Shown piece by piece: positions 9,276-19,231 of a stretch of DNA of 23,435 nucleotides. Source of the stretch: Prorocentrum cordatum (lineage: Eukaryota > Sar > Dinophyceae > Prorocentrales > Prorocentraceae); contig CAUYUJ010002737.1 in the NCBI GenBank assembly GCA_963575745.1, positions 62,911 to 86,345 of the forward strand, in the 5' to 3' direction. The translations under genes and the position numbers were made by a program. The first letter of the stretch is position 1, and each line of letters begins with the position of its first letter. The notes beneath the pieces were generated by a model. It worked only from the letters and a program-made list of their open reading frames with translations, was not told the origin of the DNA and searched no databases.

Positions 9276-10673
9276 TCTCCGCGACCAGGGCACGTGCCCC
9301 CTCTCGCGGAAGCAGGATCGGCTGCTCTGGTGGAGTTGCGCCGCACGGGGCCGCCCGCGCCCGCCCGCGAGCGCGGGCCTTGCGCGGGGCTAGACGTGCG
9401 CACGGACGGGGGCGGGCCCGTCCGAGGTAGACCAGCCTTGCGCGTGTAATGCTGTCCCGATATGGTTCTCCGTGCGCGCGACGAGGTTTGCTCGTGGCGG
9501 GTCGAAGCTCGCGCGGGCGACTTGCCGCCGCGAATCGCAGCGCTTGCGCGAGCGGCAGCGCCCTGCGCAATGCCCGAGCACTCCGCAGCGGGGTTCGGCC
9601 ACCTGCATGGATCGCGCCGTGCATCGTGATGCCATCCTGCGGGGTCGCGCCGCCAGGGTTCACATCACCCCGAAGCGGGGTGGACGTGCCCGCGAGGGTT
9701 CTCCCCGACAGGGGCCGCGCCCGCCCGCGAAGGGTCGCCATGGATCGCGCTCATGATAACCGCTGCGCGCTTCTTTTGATGCCCGAGTACGATTGGTCCG
9801 CGCTGGGGCATGTTGGTTGCGCGACCATGCGCGCGGCGAATGCATTCCGCATCGCGGTGCCCGAAGCTATGATTTGTAGCACGTGCGCGCGGGGGCCGAC
9901 GCTCGTGTCCTAGACTCCCCCCCAACGCTTCCCGATCGCGCGAATGCCATTCGGAAGTGCAATCGGGACCTCGGGGTTCGCCGCGGCATCGGGGGGCGCC
10001 CTGGCGCCAAGGCCCGCCATGACCCAGCGGCGCATCTCGCGAAATTCAGCCATCGCTGGCCACCAGTGCCGCGCAAGGCGTTCGCCCCCCCGCACCCCCC
10101 GCTGCCGCGCCCAGTGCCAGTTGGGTTCGGGCGGGCGGCGAAGCTCGCCACGGCGCCGCGGGGCGCCGAACTCCATCCGATGGCTCCGCGGGGTGGTGGG
10201 CGCTGGCGGCATCTTGGCCCGACTTGGGGCGGTGGCCTCGGGGGCCGAATGTGGGCACCGAGGCGCAGCATAACTCTAAGGGGGCATCGGGCAACGCCGA
10301 TGGCGACCAGGCGGCACCGCGGGGCCCAAACCCTTCTTGAGTTTGGAGCCAGCGGGTGCGTGTGTGCCCGCAAAGGTCAAGCCGCGGCTGCCAGCGTTTG
10401 GAGAGGACCAGACGTCGGCGAACGCATCTCGGGGCGGCGAAAGCAATCGGCCCGAGCGCTGTTGCTGATCAAGTGCGATATCAAGTGTGCTTGGCACGCG
10501 CGGGCGCGCGGGCACGGCCCGAGCTTGCTCATTGTTTTTGATTAAGATTTGCGAACGCCCGATTCACGCGGTCAGCGCTTGGCGCCCATCCAGACTGTTC
10601 GCGGCCGAACCCAGGCGTGCATTTCGGCGCCCAGCCCATTTGCGCGGCGACCCAGGACCTCCGACGGCGCCGC

Positions 10674-10957
10674 CGACACCGCCCGACGACCACCTCCCGA
10701 CCACCTCCCGACCACCTCCCGACCACCTCCCGACCACCTCCCGACCGCCCGCGGCCGCCCCCCCGACCACCTCCCGACGACCTCCCGACGACCTCCCGAC
10801 GACCTCCCGACGACCTCCCGACCACCTCCCGACCACCTCCCGACCTCTGGGGCGCCCCGACGACCTCCCGACGACCCCCCGACGACCCCCCGACGACCTC
10901 CCGACGACCTCCCGACCACCTCCCGACGACCCCTCCGACCACCTCCCGACGACCATT
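10674..10957. repeat. 11-nt tandem array (GACCACCTCCC / GACGACCTCCC)
   Basis: About 25 units of GACSACCTCCC run in tandem, broken by two short insertions near 10745-10760 and 10848-10856. The plus-strand frames cycle through DHLPTTSRPPP-like and the minus-strand frames through VVGRSSGGRRE-like peptides. Period 11 puts consecutive units in different frames, so a translated role is unlikely. Confidence 0.93.
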
Positions 10958-11197
10958 CCGTTTGCGGAGGTTTGGGCGGCGAACGTGAACCTCCGCCGCG
11001 GGCTGGTGAGCCAAACGCGATCGATGTCGGTCGTCGATTTCCAGAGCCCTCCCAGGGCGTCGATCTATGACTGCGGGTGGGCCAGCCCTGGCCTCGGGAC
11101 CGCTGTCGATCCTGGTGCGCGCCCCTGGTGGCGCTGCGAAAATGCCACATGACCGACGCCTAGGGGCAGCGCCCTGGGGCCAGTAGTTCCCCCAGGG

Positions 11198-11395
11198 GCT
11201 CGGGATTTTGCAAGGTACCCCCCCCCCCACCCCCCACGCGCGCGGGCTTGGAATTCTGCGCAGTGCACCGGCAGCTGGGCTCGGCTTTTGCAAAGTACCC
11301 CCCCCCCTCCTCCGCGGGCTCGGATTTTTGCAATGTACCCCCACGCCCCGCCGCGGGCTCGGGATGTTTGCAAGGCCCCCGCCAGCCGATTCCCG
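11198..11395. repeat. Five copies of a ~39-nt repeat
   Basis: Copies start at about 11198, 11246, 11279, 11318 and 11357 (spacing 48, 33, 39, 39). The core is GCTCGGATTTTTGCAAGGTA followed by a run of C and a CGCGG end. The second copy is the most diverged. The unit holds a short AT-rich island (ATTTTTGCAA) in very GC-rich surroundings. Confidence 0.75.
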
Positions 11396-11639
11396 CTGCG
11401 CCCGCGCCCCCCACGTCATCTTGGGTCTTGGGGTTCGCGCGGTATCGCGCCCTCTCCCGTTCGTTGCGAGGCGGCGCACCGCGGGGCGCAGTGTTTGGGC
11501 GGAGCGCAGGCGGGGCGCGGGGCAGGAGATGGCGGGGGGGGGGGCTCGGCGCGGGCTTCTGGCAGAGAGGGATCGCCCGCGACGCCGATGGCACCGCGGG
11601 AGGAGACATGCGGGGCCCGTAGTCTCACGGGCCCCTCAA

Positions 11640-11990
11640 TCCACAGAGGCGCATCCATGCCCCGCAGACCCCGATGGCCCCGCGGGCTCCACGGCCCCCG
11701 TCGTCGCGCGTCGCAGGCCGCACAGTTACCCTGGGCCCCGCAGGGCCCGCTGGCCCCGCCAGGTTTCGCAAGGCAGGCACCGCGGGTTCCAACGGCCCCA
11801 CTGGCCCACTGGCGTCGCAGGTCTCGCGCGCCCCACTTGCCCCATCTGCCCAAGTAGCCCCGCAGGTCTCGCAGCCTCGCAGGTTCCAGAACCAGCAGGC
11901 CCCACAACCCCAGCAGGCGTTGCATGCCCCACTGGACCCAAAGGGGCCGACATGCCCCGCGATGCTACACTGCGGGGCCCGCGGGTCCCA
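11640..11990. other. Degenerate collagen-like 9-nt repeat debris
   Basis: GGCCCC-centred 9-nt periodicity gives Gly-Pro-X-like stretches that change frame: DGPAGS in one plus frame, GPAGPAGPA and GSNGPTGPL in another, then EPAGPTTPAG and PTGPKG back in the first. The minus strand also shows GPAGPAGP, because the unit is nearly symmetrical. This is either a frameshifted relic of a collagen-like repeat gene or simply a 9-nt minisatellite. No start, signal peptide or end domain is visible. Confidence 0.35.
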
Positions 11991-12594
11991 GCGGGCGAGC
12001 AAGCGCCTGGGCCGCGTCGCGCTGCGATCGCGCGGCGCTGGGCAAACGCCGACGATTCGCTATGGCCAGCGCTTGCAAACGCGCGCCCGCAGAAGCATGT
12101 GGCCCGCGGCTCGGGTCGCCAAGGATGTTGAGTGGGTGGGTGGGTGGGTGGTGGCGGGGACCTCGGCGGGCGGGGAAGAGCGCCGCGCCGCGCGCGAGGC
12201 GCGTCGCGGCGACGGGCCTGGGGCGCGGATCTCGCCCAGTCGGCAGCGCGCCATGTCTGGCAACGCGCAGCGCGCCATCAGTGCCATCGCACGCGATGTC
12301 CGCGCGCGCGGGCGCGCGGCAACATGGCGTGGCCGCGCTCGGGCAGCAGCCTGGCGCGGGCGACGCCCGCCGAGGGCGGCGCAGGCATGCAGCCCCTTGC
12401 GAAGTGCAGATGCGATGCAGCGCCAAGCTGGGCAGGCTCTGCCGCGTCCATGGCGCGGGGCGATTGCGCGGCGCCCCTGTGCGAGAGTATCGGCGTCGGT
12501 TGAATGCCAGCGCGGCGCGCGAGGCGCGCGGTGGTGCCCCGTTCGGCGCGGCAGCCGCCGCGGCGCCCGCGCATATGGTCATCGGAACAGTCGA

Positions 12595-14268
12595 TATGAT
12601 CATTCAACAAGTACATCGGACCAGCCAAACAAGTTGATATTAGCTTCTCAGCCAGTATATAGGACCCTCCAACATTAGATATGAACCTTCCGACAAACTG
12701 ATCGGGCCTTCACAAGAACATATAGCACCGTCCCAAAATAGATATGACCCTCACAACAAGATGAACATTCGCCCAACACAAGTAGGCAGGACTCTCCCAT
12801 CCAGTACGTAGGGCCCGCCCAGCAGGTAAACATGACCATCGCCAGCGTGAATATGAACCTTCCAAAAGTAGATAGAACACTTCCATGCTGTCATATGACC
12901 CTCCCAAAGTAGATATGATCCTCCCAGCGGTAGATCGGACCCCCCCCAACGTGGGGCCCCCGCAGCAAGTAGGTAGGACCGCCCCACCGAGGATATCGGA
13001 CCTTCCCAGCAAGTGTGTAATACGACCCCCCCAACAATTAGATAGCACCCTCACCAACGTAGACATGGCCATCCGAGCCAGTATTGGGGCCCTCCTAACG
13101 AGCAGGTGGAGCCCTCACAACAAGTAAACAGACCTGCCCAACAATTAAACAGCACCCCCCAACAACTATATAGGACCCTCGAAGCAATTAGGTGAGGCCT
13201 TCCCAACAAGTAGATACAACACTTGCAAAAGTAGGTAGGACCTTCCTAAAAAGGAGATAGGACCCCCCCTCAAGTAGACCAGACTGTCCCCAAAGTAGAT
13301 AGGACCCTCACAACAATTATGCAGGACCCCCCCCCCACAAGTAGATTGGACCCACTCCAAAAGTATATAGGACACCCCCAAACGTAGGCAGGCCCTTCCC
13401 ACACGTAGATAGGACACCGCCAAAAGCATATAGGACCCTCCCAACATAGATATGACCCTCCCACCAAGTAGCTCTGACCTTCCCAAAAGTAGATAGGACC
13501 CTCCCATATGCAGATAGGACCCTCCCAACAAGTAGATGGGACCATCCGAACAAGTAGATAGGGCCCTCCCAAGGCGTATATAGGACCCGCCCAACAAGTA
13601 GACGGGGCCCTCCTAACAAGAATGTGACCTTCCCAAACAGATAATCTTCCCACAAGTAGAGAGGACCTCCCGAATAAAGGAGATAGGGCCCTTCCACCTG
13701 TAGATAGGACTTTCCCAACGGTACATAGGACCCTCCCAACAAATAGACAGGGCCCTCCCAACAAGTAGATAGGACCCTCTCAAAGGCACATCGGACCCAA
13801 CCCAAAGTAGGTAGTACCTTCCCGCAAGTAGATAGGACCTTCCCCAAAAGTAGATAAGACCCTCCCAAAGTAGGTAGGGCCCTCTCAGCAAGTAGATAGG
13901 GCCCTCCCAAAAGCAGACAGACCATGCCAAGAAGTGTATAGGACCCTCCCATCAAGTAGATAGGACCCTCCCAGAAGTAGATAGGACCCGCACCAGATCA
14001 GATAGGCCCCTCCCAAGAAGTATATAGGACCCCCCATCGCAAGTAGATAGGACCCTCCCAAAAGTACATGTGGCCCCCCAAACAAGTAGACAGGACCGTC
14101 CCCAAAGTAGATAAAACCCTTCCAAAAAGTAGATATGACCATCCCATTAGTAGATAGGACACTCCCAAAAGTACAAAACATCCTCACCAAAGTAGGTAGG
14201 ACCCTCCCAAAAAGTCAATAGGAGACTCTCACAAGTAGGTAGGGCCTTCCCATCAAGTAGATATGACG
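12595..14268. repeat. Irregular ~22-nt satellite, right block
   Basis: Same unit and orientation as the block at 8231-9275. By length there are roughly 75 copies. Copies at 13480-14260 are closest to consensus; those near 12595-12800 are the most diverged, as expected at the edge of an array. Long stop-free frames on the minus strand in all three phases follow from the unit itself. Confidence 0.93.
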
Positions 14269-14951
14269 CTTCGCGAATCATTCGTTTCTGGAAACCCCCA
14301 TGCGTCGGCAACGCAAGCGACCAACAGCAATATGTGGACCTTATCGAAGCAAGCGTCATAAACATCTGTAGCCAGACAGCAGCGATATGGAGACCCCCAT
14401 CGGGGCCAATTTCTGGGAGGACGGGAGTTTCGAGCTCTGCCGACGAGCGGTCGCGAGCGAATGCCCACTTCAGCAGATGCCCTCCTGGGCAGCACCGACG
14501 TGGTCTCTGGCCACCAGCCGACGGCGACCTTCGACCAAGGCCGCGGCCTCGCCAGCGTTTGCTCCTCTGTGCCAAGCCTTCTCTGGACCAGCGTCGAGGG
14601 CCACCTTGCGTGGTGGTGGCGTTTTCAGGTCGACCTTGGGCGTGTGGTTGCCTCGTCGCCACGTGCAGACGTCGGCTCTGGTCTGGCGTTCCGTTTGGGG
14701 GGTTTTCGGTCGGGGGCCCCAATTTCTTGATTTCTGTATTCAAAGTTCGGCTTCGCCTGTCCGCCGTTGGCGTCGAAGCATGAAAGCGCAGCATAACCAT
14801 AAGTACTTCATATGGTTGCGTGTCTTGGTGCTCTTTCGGTGTATTTGTTTCTGGGGAGCGGCACCGCCGTCGAGGTGTCCTGGGATCCCTGGGGCTCTTG
14901 CCGACAGGAAAGTGGACGCTCATGCAAGGGTCCAGAGTACCGTACCGAACA

Positions 14952-14982
<31 letters not shown>

Positions 14983-15425
14983 CAACTTAAAAATCAATGT
15001 TGACCTTGCCCGAGCGGCCGCGTGCCCCGAACCTCTGAACTTACCGGAGCGACCGTGGCCTTTGCAATCGATCGGGGTTGCAGTGGATCGTTCGGCAGAC
15101 GCGCAGTTGTGGCGCGTTGGGCGTAGTAAGTAATTTCCCACACGGTCTCGCCTCAACACGCGGCCACGCCGCATGATTCAATGGATGCGCCGGTGACCAT
15201 CTGGGATCCATGGCTGTGCGTTGTCTGTCCCGCGCTACCTACATGTGCGATGAACGTGTCTGCTCCAGGCCAAACCCCGAAGCAACGACAGAGACCAACA
15301 GGGAAGGTCGTCGGCCCCATCGTCCCTCCGTCGTCGCCGCTTTGGTTCAGGGACTCAGTTGCAGTCCTCAATTCATCACTTCTGTTCTGGCCATTGCACT
15401 TCACTTGCGCGTGGCTGGCAGGGCG
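14269..15425. other. No supported gene; unique sequence with a poly-T/poly-A palindrome
   Basis: After the satellite the sequence becomes unique and of moderate GC. Frames on both strands (for example 14387-15133 plus and 14280-14923 minus) are long but show no domain I recognise and cover each other, so I do not call either. A pyrimidine-rich stretch ends in GGCAG at 15417-15421, four bases before the next ATG. It could serve as a trans-splice acceptor for that gene. Confidence 0.45.
14952..14982. repeat. T16-A15 homopolymer palindrome
   Basis: Sixteen T run straight into fifteen A, a perfect self-complementary tract with no spacer. It could be a cruciform, the junction of two oppositely oriented poly-A tailed insertions, or slippage. 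There is no gene within 400 nt. Confidence 0.95.
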
Positions 15426-18400
15426 ATGGCGTCCCGCAAGCGTGCTCCGAGAGGCGATGGCCCTGCTGACGAAGAGCCCGTGCCCAAGAAGGCCGCCCGC
15501 AGTGGTGGGCATGGTCGCGGGCGTGGAAGGAAAGCCAGGGGGGCTGCTGATGCAGGCGGTGCCGACCAGGACATCGGCGGCCTCTTCCACCTCCCAGGCG
15601 GCTCGGCCCCCCCGACCATCGGTGAGATGCGAAACCCTGACCTGGGCGATGCCTTGCGCAAGCCTGGTGCGCCGTGCACGTGCCAGAGGTGCAAGGCTAA
15701 GTCTGTGCCCGAGACGGTGCCCCTCTCGGTCAATGCGTGCGACCAGTGCTATTCCCCCATGCCGCACTTTCACGCCCTGGGCGTGAGCTTCGTCCAGGTT
15801 TGCGGCCAGTGCAGCGCTGACAAAGAGTTCGACGAGACCTTCGAGAAGCTGATCAAGGTGGCTGACACGGACCCCGACGAGGTCTTTCCCGACGCAGAGC
15901 ATCATTGCGCACAAGAGGTTGGGCTACACAGTCATCGCGAACTTCACTGCCAAGAAGGAGAGCGACATGATGTCCACCGACACGAAGGGCCTGGACCTCA
16001 AGGCTCTGGGCGAGAAGACGGGCACCATCCCGAGTCCGTTCACTGGGGGGCAGATGAACGACATGGTCTTCACTAAAGACGACAGCGGGCCCTTCTTGCA
16101 GGTTAAGGTGTGGTGCAAGGTGGAGCTGGAAGGCCAGATCGTCAACATGAGTCCTCAGAAGCGGGTGGCGGCAAATCAGCCTGCGACGATGTTCGACAAA
16201 GTCCGCAAGCTCCTCACCGAGTCCCTGCCCGTGAGCCTTCGCGGGAACAAGTTCCCCCCGACCCTGGAGTTCTTGAAGAAGAAGGCCCTGGGTATGACTG
16301 CCCCTGGAGACGACGGTGTGGGCGCCAAAGGCAGCGGGCAGCCGCGCGGAGATCAAGATGGTGTCTCTGCAGAGCCTCCTGCTGGTAGCCGTGGACTCTT
16401 GGAGGCCAATGCCGCGTCTGGCCACGGTGCGGCCTCGCCTGCTGCGACGGGCGCGCGGGCCCCCGACGCAGGTGCAGGCTCTGTGCATCCTGACGACGCC
16501 GCCACGGAAGCTCCTCCGTTACTGGGCATGCGCGCGGGATCGCCTGAGCTTCTGAGGCAGGCGCCAGGGGGGGCGAGGTCAGGAGGATCGATGACTGAGT
16601 TGTACCAGAGCCCCTGCGACACCAAGAGCGTGGTAAGCGATGGCGCCGCGACCACAGCGGGCGGCAACAAGAGGTAAAAGCGGAACCTCACGGACCAGGA
16701 GAAGGCGATCGACCTCATCAACCGATTGGGTGCTGGCCAGGTTCTCCAGGGTAAGTACAACGGCTCCGACGTCTATGCAGCAACGCGTTTCGAGGACTCG
16801 GCGAAGGTCGACTCTTGCATCTCGAACGTTCGGCGCGCCAGGCTCAAGTACGAGCAAGCATACAAGATTGTGAACCCAGGATCCGTGGAAAAGGGCGTCT
16901 TGTTCAAGACCCTGGGTGAGCTCAAGAAGAAGGGGATGGTATTCCCGCCAGCCTACGCGGTGAAGCTGGTCCAACTACGAGTCAAGAGCGCCAGCGTCAC
17001 GGAGGACATCGCTGATGCGATCATGCCTTTCAGCATTGATGGCCTAGAGGATTTCGCTGACGATTTGGATGGCGACGGCGGCGGCTCCAACTTCGATTGC
17101 CTGAACCCTCGCCTGCGGGATATCCCTACACCTGAGCCAGCTGCCTTCGTCGCCAGGTTTCGGGCGGTGGCCTCGGAGTACGTCGTGATGCCCTTGGTCA
17201 AGCAAGGCCAGTCGGGGAGGTATCTCAATGCGAGGTTAGTCGACGATATGGAACACATCTTGGAAGACGCGACCGTCGACAAGTATGCAGGCACGCCACA
17301 GGATTACGACATTCTCAAGAACTGTGCCCTGGAGTTGATTACCATCCTGCGCCTTCTGGGGTCACTTGACGCGCCAGGGGTCGACAAGCTTGTGAACTTG
17401 GACAGCCTGATTGTGAAGAAGTTCTTGGATGGGAGTTTGGACAAGTGCTGGCAGACCGCCAAGCAGGACATCGAGGACAGCAAGTTCTGGGCTCCAGCGC
17501 TGGCACTTTTTATGAGACACAGGGCGGACGAGTTCGACCTCGCTCCCAAGGTTGTCCACCTGATGAAAACGCTTGATGGCATTCCGAGTGGGGACAAGCA
17601 GGAGTTCTTCAAGGGCAACGTGGCTGAGTTGACACGCATTGCGAAGCTGTGCAGGCCGACCGCTTGCGACGTGGCGTGGGCCAAGCTGCTGGATACCATA
17701 AGCACGTGGCTCCGTGCCCGCATCGCCGTCGAGGAGCTCGAAGTTAAGGAGATGGGCGGCGTCGACCGCTTCATCGAGGAGCTGTGCAACTCGACTAGCT
17801 TTGAGGAGTGCTCGAGTCTGAAAGAAAGGATCGGCGTGCTGCGCAGCATCTCCTTGGCAAAATACGAAGACATGAAGCAGGTCGACGGTTCCAAGCAAGC
17901 TGTGCTGGCTTTGCGGAGGTTCGCCTCTGCCCCGACCGTCGATAACACGAACGCTCTCAAGAAGACGATCTACCAGAGGCAGATCCACTTCACCGACGCG
18001 GACCACATCGAGACAGTTCGCCATGTCATGGTAACGGTGAACACGGCTGCCATGGCGAGCATTAGCAAGTACTCAGAACAGGTCTCGGTCTCCCCCGAGT
18101 GGGCCATGGAGATCAAGCTTCACAAGGAGCAGCTCACCCTCATGAGCACCAGGGTCAAGGCGTTCGTCGCCGACGAAGGGTGGCCAGACACATGCAATAC
18201 GGTTTTGGCGGACCTCCTCTCCGACAAGCTGAACACGATCGCGATGGCCATCGATCTCCTCGCAGAGGGCGGGACCGCGGAGCAGCAGGTAGTCAGCGAC
18301 AACGGCTTCGATGCATTCCAGGCCTTGCACGCGGTGTATCTGGAGAACGGCCGCGAGCGCTGGAAGGGGAAACTGACGCTCGACGGTTCCGCTTCTTGGT

Positions 18401-18597
18401 CCGACGTCGGGGTCCAGACGAAGTACGCCGAGTTCTTCCTCATGGAGTCGACGCCCGCAGACCTCTTCGCCACCATCGGGAAGATGCTGGAGGACTTCAA
18501 GCGCGCGGGGATGGCCGAGGTGACGGCGCAGCTCGGCAAGATGGCGGACTCCGTGGACGCTCAGAAAGGATCGGGGGAGGCAGCGAATGTGCAATAA
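15426..18597 (+). CDS. Dinoflagellate-restricted Cys-cluster / helical protein (family B), interrupted
   Basis: Starts at an ATG in good context (GCGATGGCG). The first 25-40 residues are basic (KRAPRGDG, RGRGRKARG). Seven cysteines follow at residues 84, 86, 89, 105, 108, 126 and 129 (CTCQRC, CDQC, CGQC), a likely zinc-binding cluster. The frame then changes between about 15858 and 15900, and coding resumes as IIAHKRLGYTVIANF with a beta-rich-looking domain to about 16300. A Gly/Ala/Pro linker runs to an in-frame TAA at 16675-16677. The same frame continues directly as RNLTDQEKAIDLINRLG and a long, mostly helical region to TAA at 18597. From memory this block order matches one long multicopy dinoflagellate protein family of unknown function, so the breaks lie inside one gene. 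They may be short introns, small indels or decay. The DNA- or RNA-binding suggested by the basic stretch and Cys cluster is inference. Confidence 0.65.
15882..15897 (+). other. Frame change in family B gene: mini-intron or indel
   Basis: Coding before and after differs by one frame. Removing GTCTTTCCCGACGCAG (16 nt, GT to AG) restores it exactly, as does removing 15858-15897 (40 nt, GT to AG) or a single base at about 15900. A 16-nt intron would be extraordinary, so a one-base indel or the 40-nt option is more likely. Confidence 0.4.
16633..16680 (+). other. Putative 48-nt intron removing the TAA in family B
   Basis: GTAAGC at 16633 (a consensus-like donor at a codon boundary) and AAAAG at 16676-16680 bound 48 nt, a multiple of three, containing the in-frame TAA. 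Splicing would join KSV to RNLTDQ. AG at 16697-16698 gives a 66-nt alternative that also keeps the frame. A nonsense mutation is the competing explanation. Confidence 0.4.
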
Positions 18598-18685
18598 CGG
18601 ATGTGTTCCTCGTCGCCGCCTTCATCCAGCTCAAGCTTTGGGCTGGATGGGGAAGGCGGGAGGGCTGCATTGGTTATGTGTATAG
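18589..18685 (+). other. Putative 97-nt intron joining the C-terminal domain
   Basis: GTGCAA at 18589 and TATAG ending at 18685 bound 97 nt that include the TAA at 18595-18597. Splicing joins GEAAN in phase to SPPPSGG-MTDGAN, the frame of the next reading frame, with no stop. If it is not spliced, the downstream frame is a separate small gene. Confidence 0.4.
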
Positions 18686-18706
18686 TCGCCCCCCCCATCA
18701 GGAGGC

Positions 18707-19156
18707 ATGACCGACGGCGCGAACTACAAGGGTGACCCAGCGTCGTTCGGGGAGCTGACCTGGGAGCAGATCCTCGAGAAGGCCGAGGGGGCCGTGTTCC
18801 CCGTCGCGCAGAGGGGTACGAGCAAGAGGTTGACGTCGCTGCGCACGAAGGCCATCGACAGCGTCAACGAGTACAAGAAGGAGGCACAGAAGCTGTTCGT
18901 CGATCTGGGCGCCGACGAGTTCTTCGCTGCAGCGGCGCAGAGGATCGAGGAGGGCGCCCGCTGCATCGACACGACCCTCAGCGAGTGCAAGATCATGCAC
19001 AACATCCACCGCGACAACAAGACGGGCCTTGCGCAGAGGCAGGCGCGCGTCGACGAGGAGCTGACCAAGGCGAGCGGCACGCTGGCCGAGGGCGCCGTGA
19101 AGCTCGAGCTCCACGAGGTCATCAAGGCCAAGGCGCTGGAGTTCATGCGCGCGTGA
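18707..19156 (+). CDS. 149-aa helical protein, probable C-terminal exon of family B gene
   Basis: ATG to TGA, 149 residues, mostly helical and charged. It opens with DPASFGELTWEQILEKAE and ends with a VKLELHEVIKAKALEFMRA helix. I recall family B proteins ending in a domain that starts with an LTW motif followed by an acidic/alanine helix and closes with a Leu-His segment, which fits. It lies 109 nt after the previous stop in the same orientation, and a 97-nt GT-AG segment would fuse the two. It has a single cysteine pair (Cys near 86 and 94), no signal peptide and no membrane segment. As a separate gene it would be uncharacterised. Confidence 0.6.
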   Translation: MTDGANYKGDPASFGELTWEQILEKAEGAVFPVAQRGTSKRLTSLRTKAIDSVNEYKKEAQKLFVDLGADEFFAAAAQRIEEGARCIDTTLSECKIMHNIHRDNKTGLAQRQARVDEELTKASGTLAEGAVKLELHEVIKAKALEFMRA

Positions 19157-19231
19157 GCTCCCAGCCAGGAGTTCATCATTGCAGGTGTTATAAGTTGGTT
19201 TCAGGCTGCCGTGGGAGTGCGGCCGATGACT

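Larger units (their letters stand above)
9276..12594. other. GC-rich block splitting the satellite; no confident gene
   Basis: At about 9276 the satellite gives way abruptly to GC-rich sequence, and it resumes near 12595. Many frames on both strands are open, as expected at this base composition, and none shows a domain I recognise. The block contains an 11-nt array, a 39-nt repeat series and collagen-like degenerate repeats (listed separately). I looked for terminal inverted repeats. The best pair is GACCATG near 9272-9278 against the reverse complement of CATATGGTC near 12573-12581, too short to call. Confidence 0.6.

Noticed and set aside
10529-11479. 316-residue minus-strand frame over the 11-nt and 39-nt repeats
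   Set aside because: Made up of repeat-derived Gly/Arg/Val peptides. Overlapping plus-strand frames are as long.
9272-12581. Terminal inverted repeats on the GC-rich block
   Set aside because: The best match is 6-7 bases with a gap, expected by chance.
13166-13955. Long minus-strand frames rich in LLVGRVLSTCWEGPIY-like sequence
   Set aside because: They exist in all three frames across both satellite blocks because the unit lacks stops on that strand. This is no evidence of a protein.
8231-14268. CRISPR array or clustered regulatory repeats
   Set aside because: The units abut with only 2-8 nt linkers of similar composition and there are no unique spacers. The setting is a eukaryotic satellite.
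16674-16698. 25-nt GT-AG segment as the intron removing the TAA
   Set aside because: Its length is not a multiple of three, so removal would break the frame. The 48-nt and 66-nt options keep it.
17304-18024. Minus-strand frames opposite the family B gene
   Set aside because: They are antisense shadows. The plus strand has the coherent helical protein and the neighbouring coding segments.
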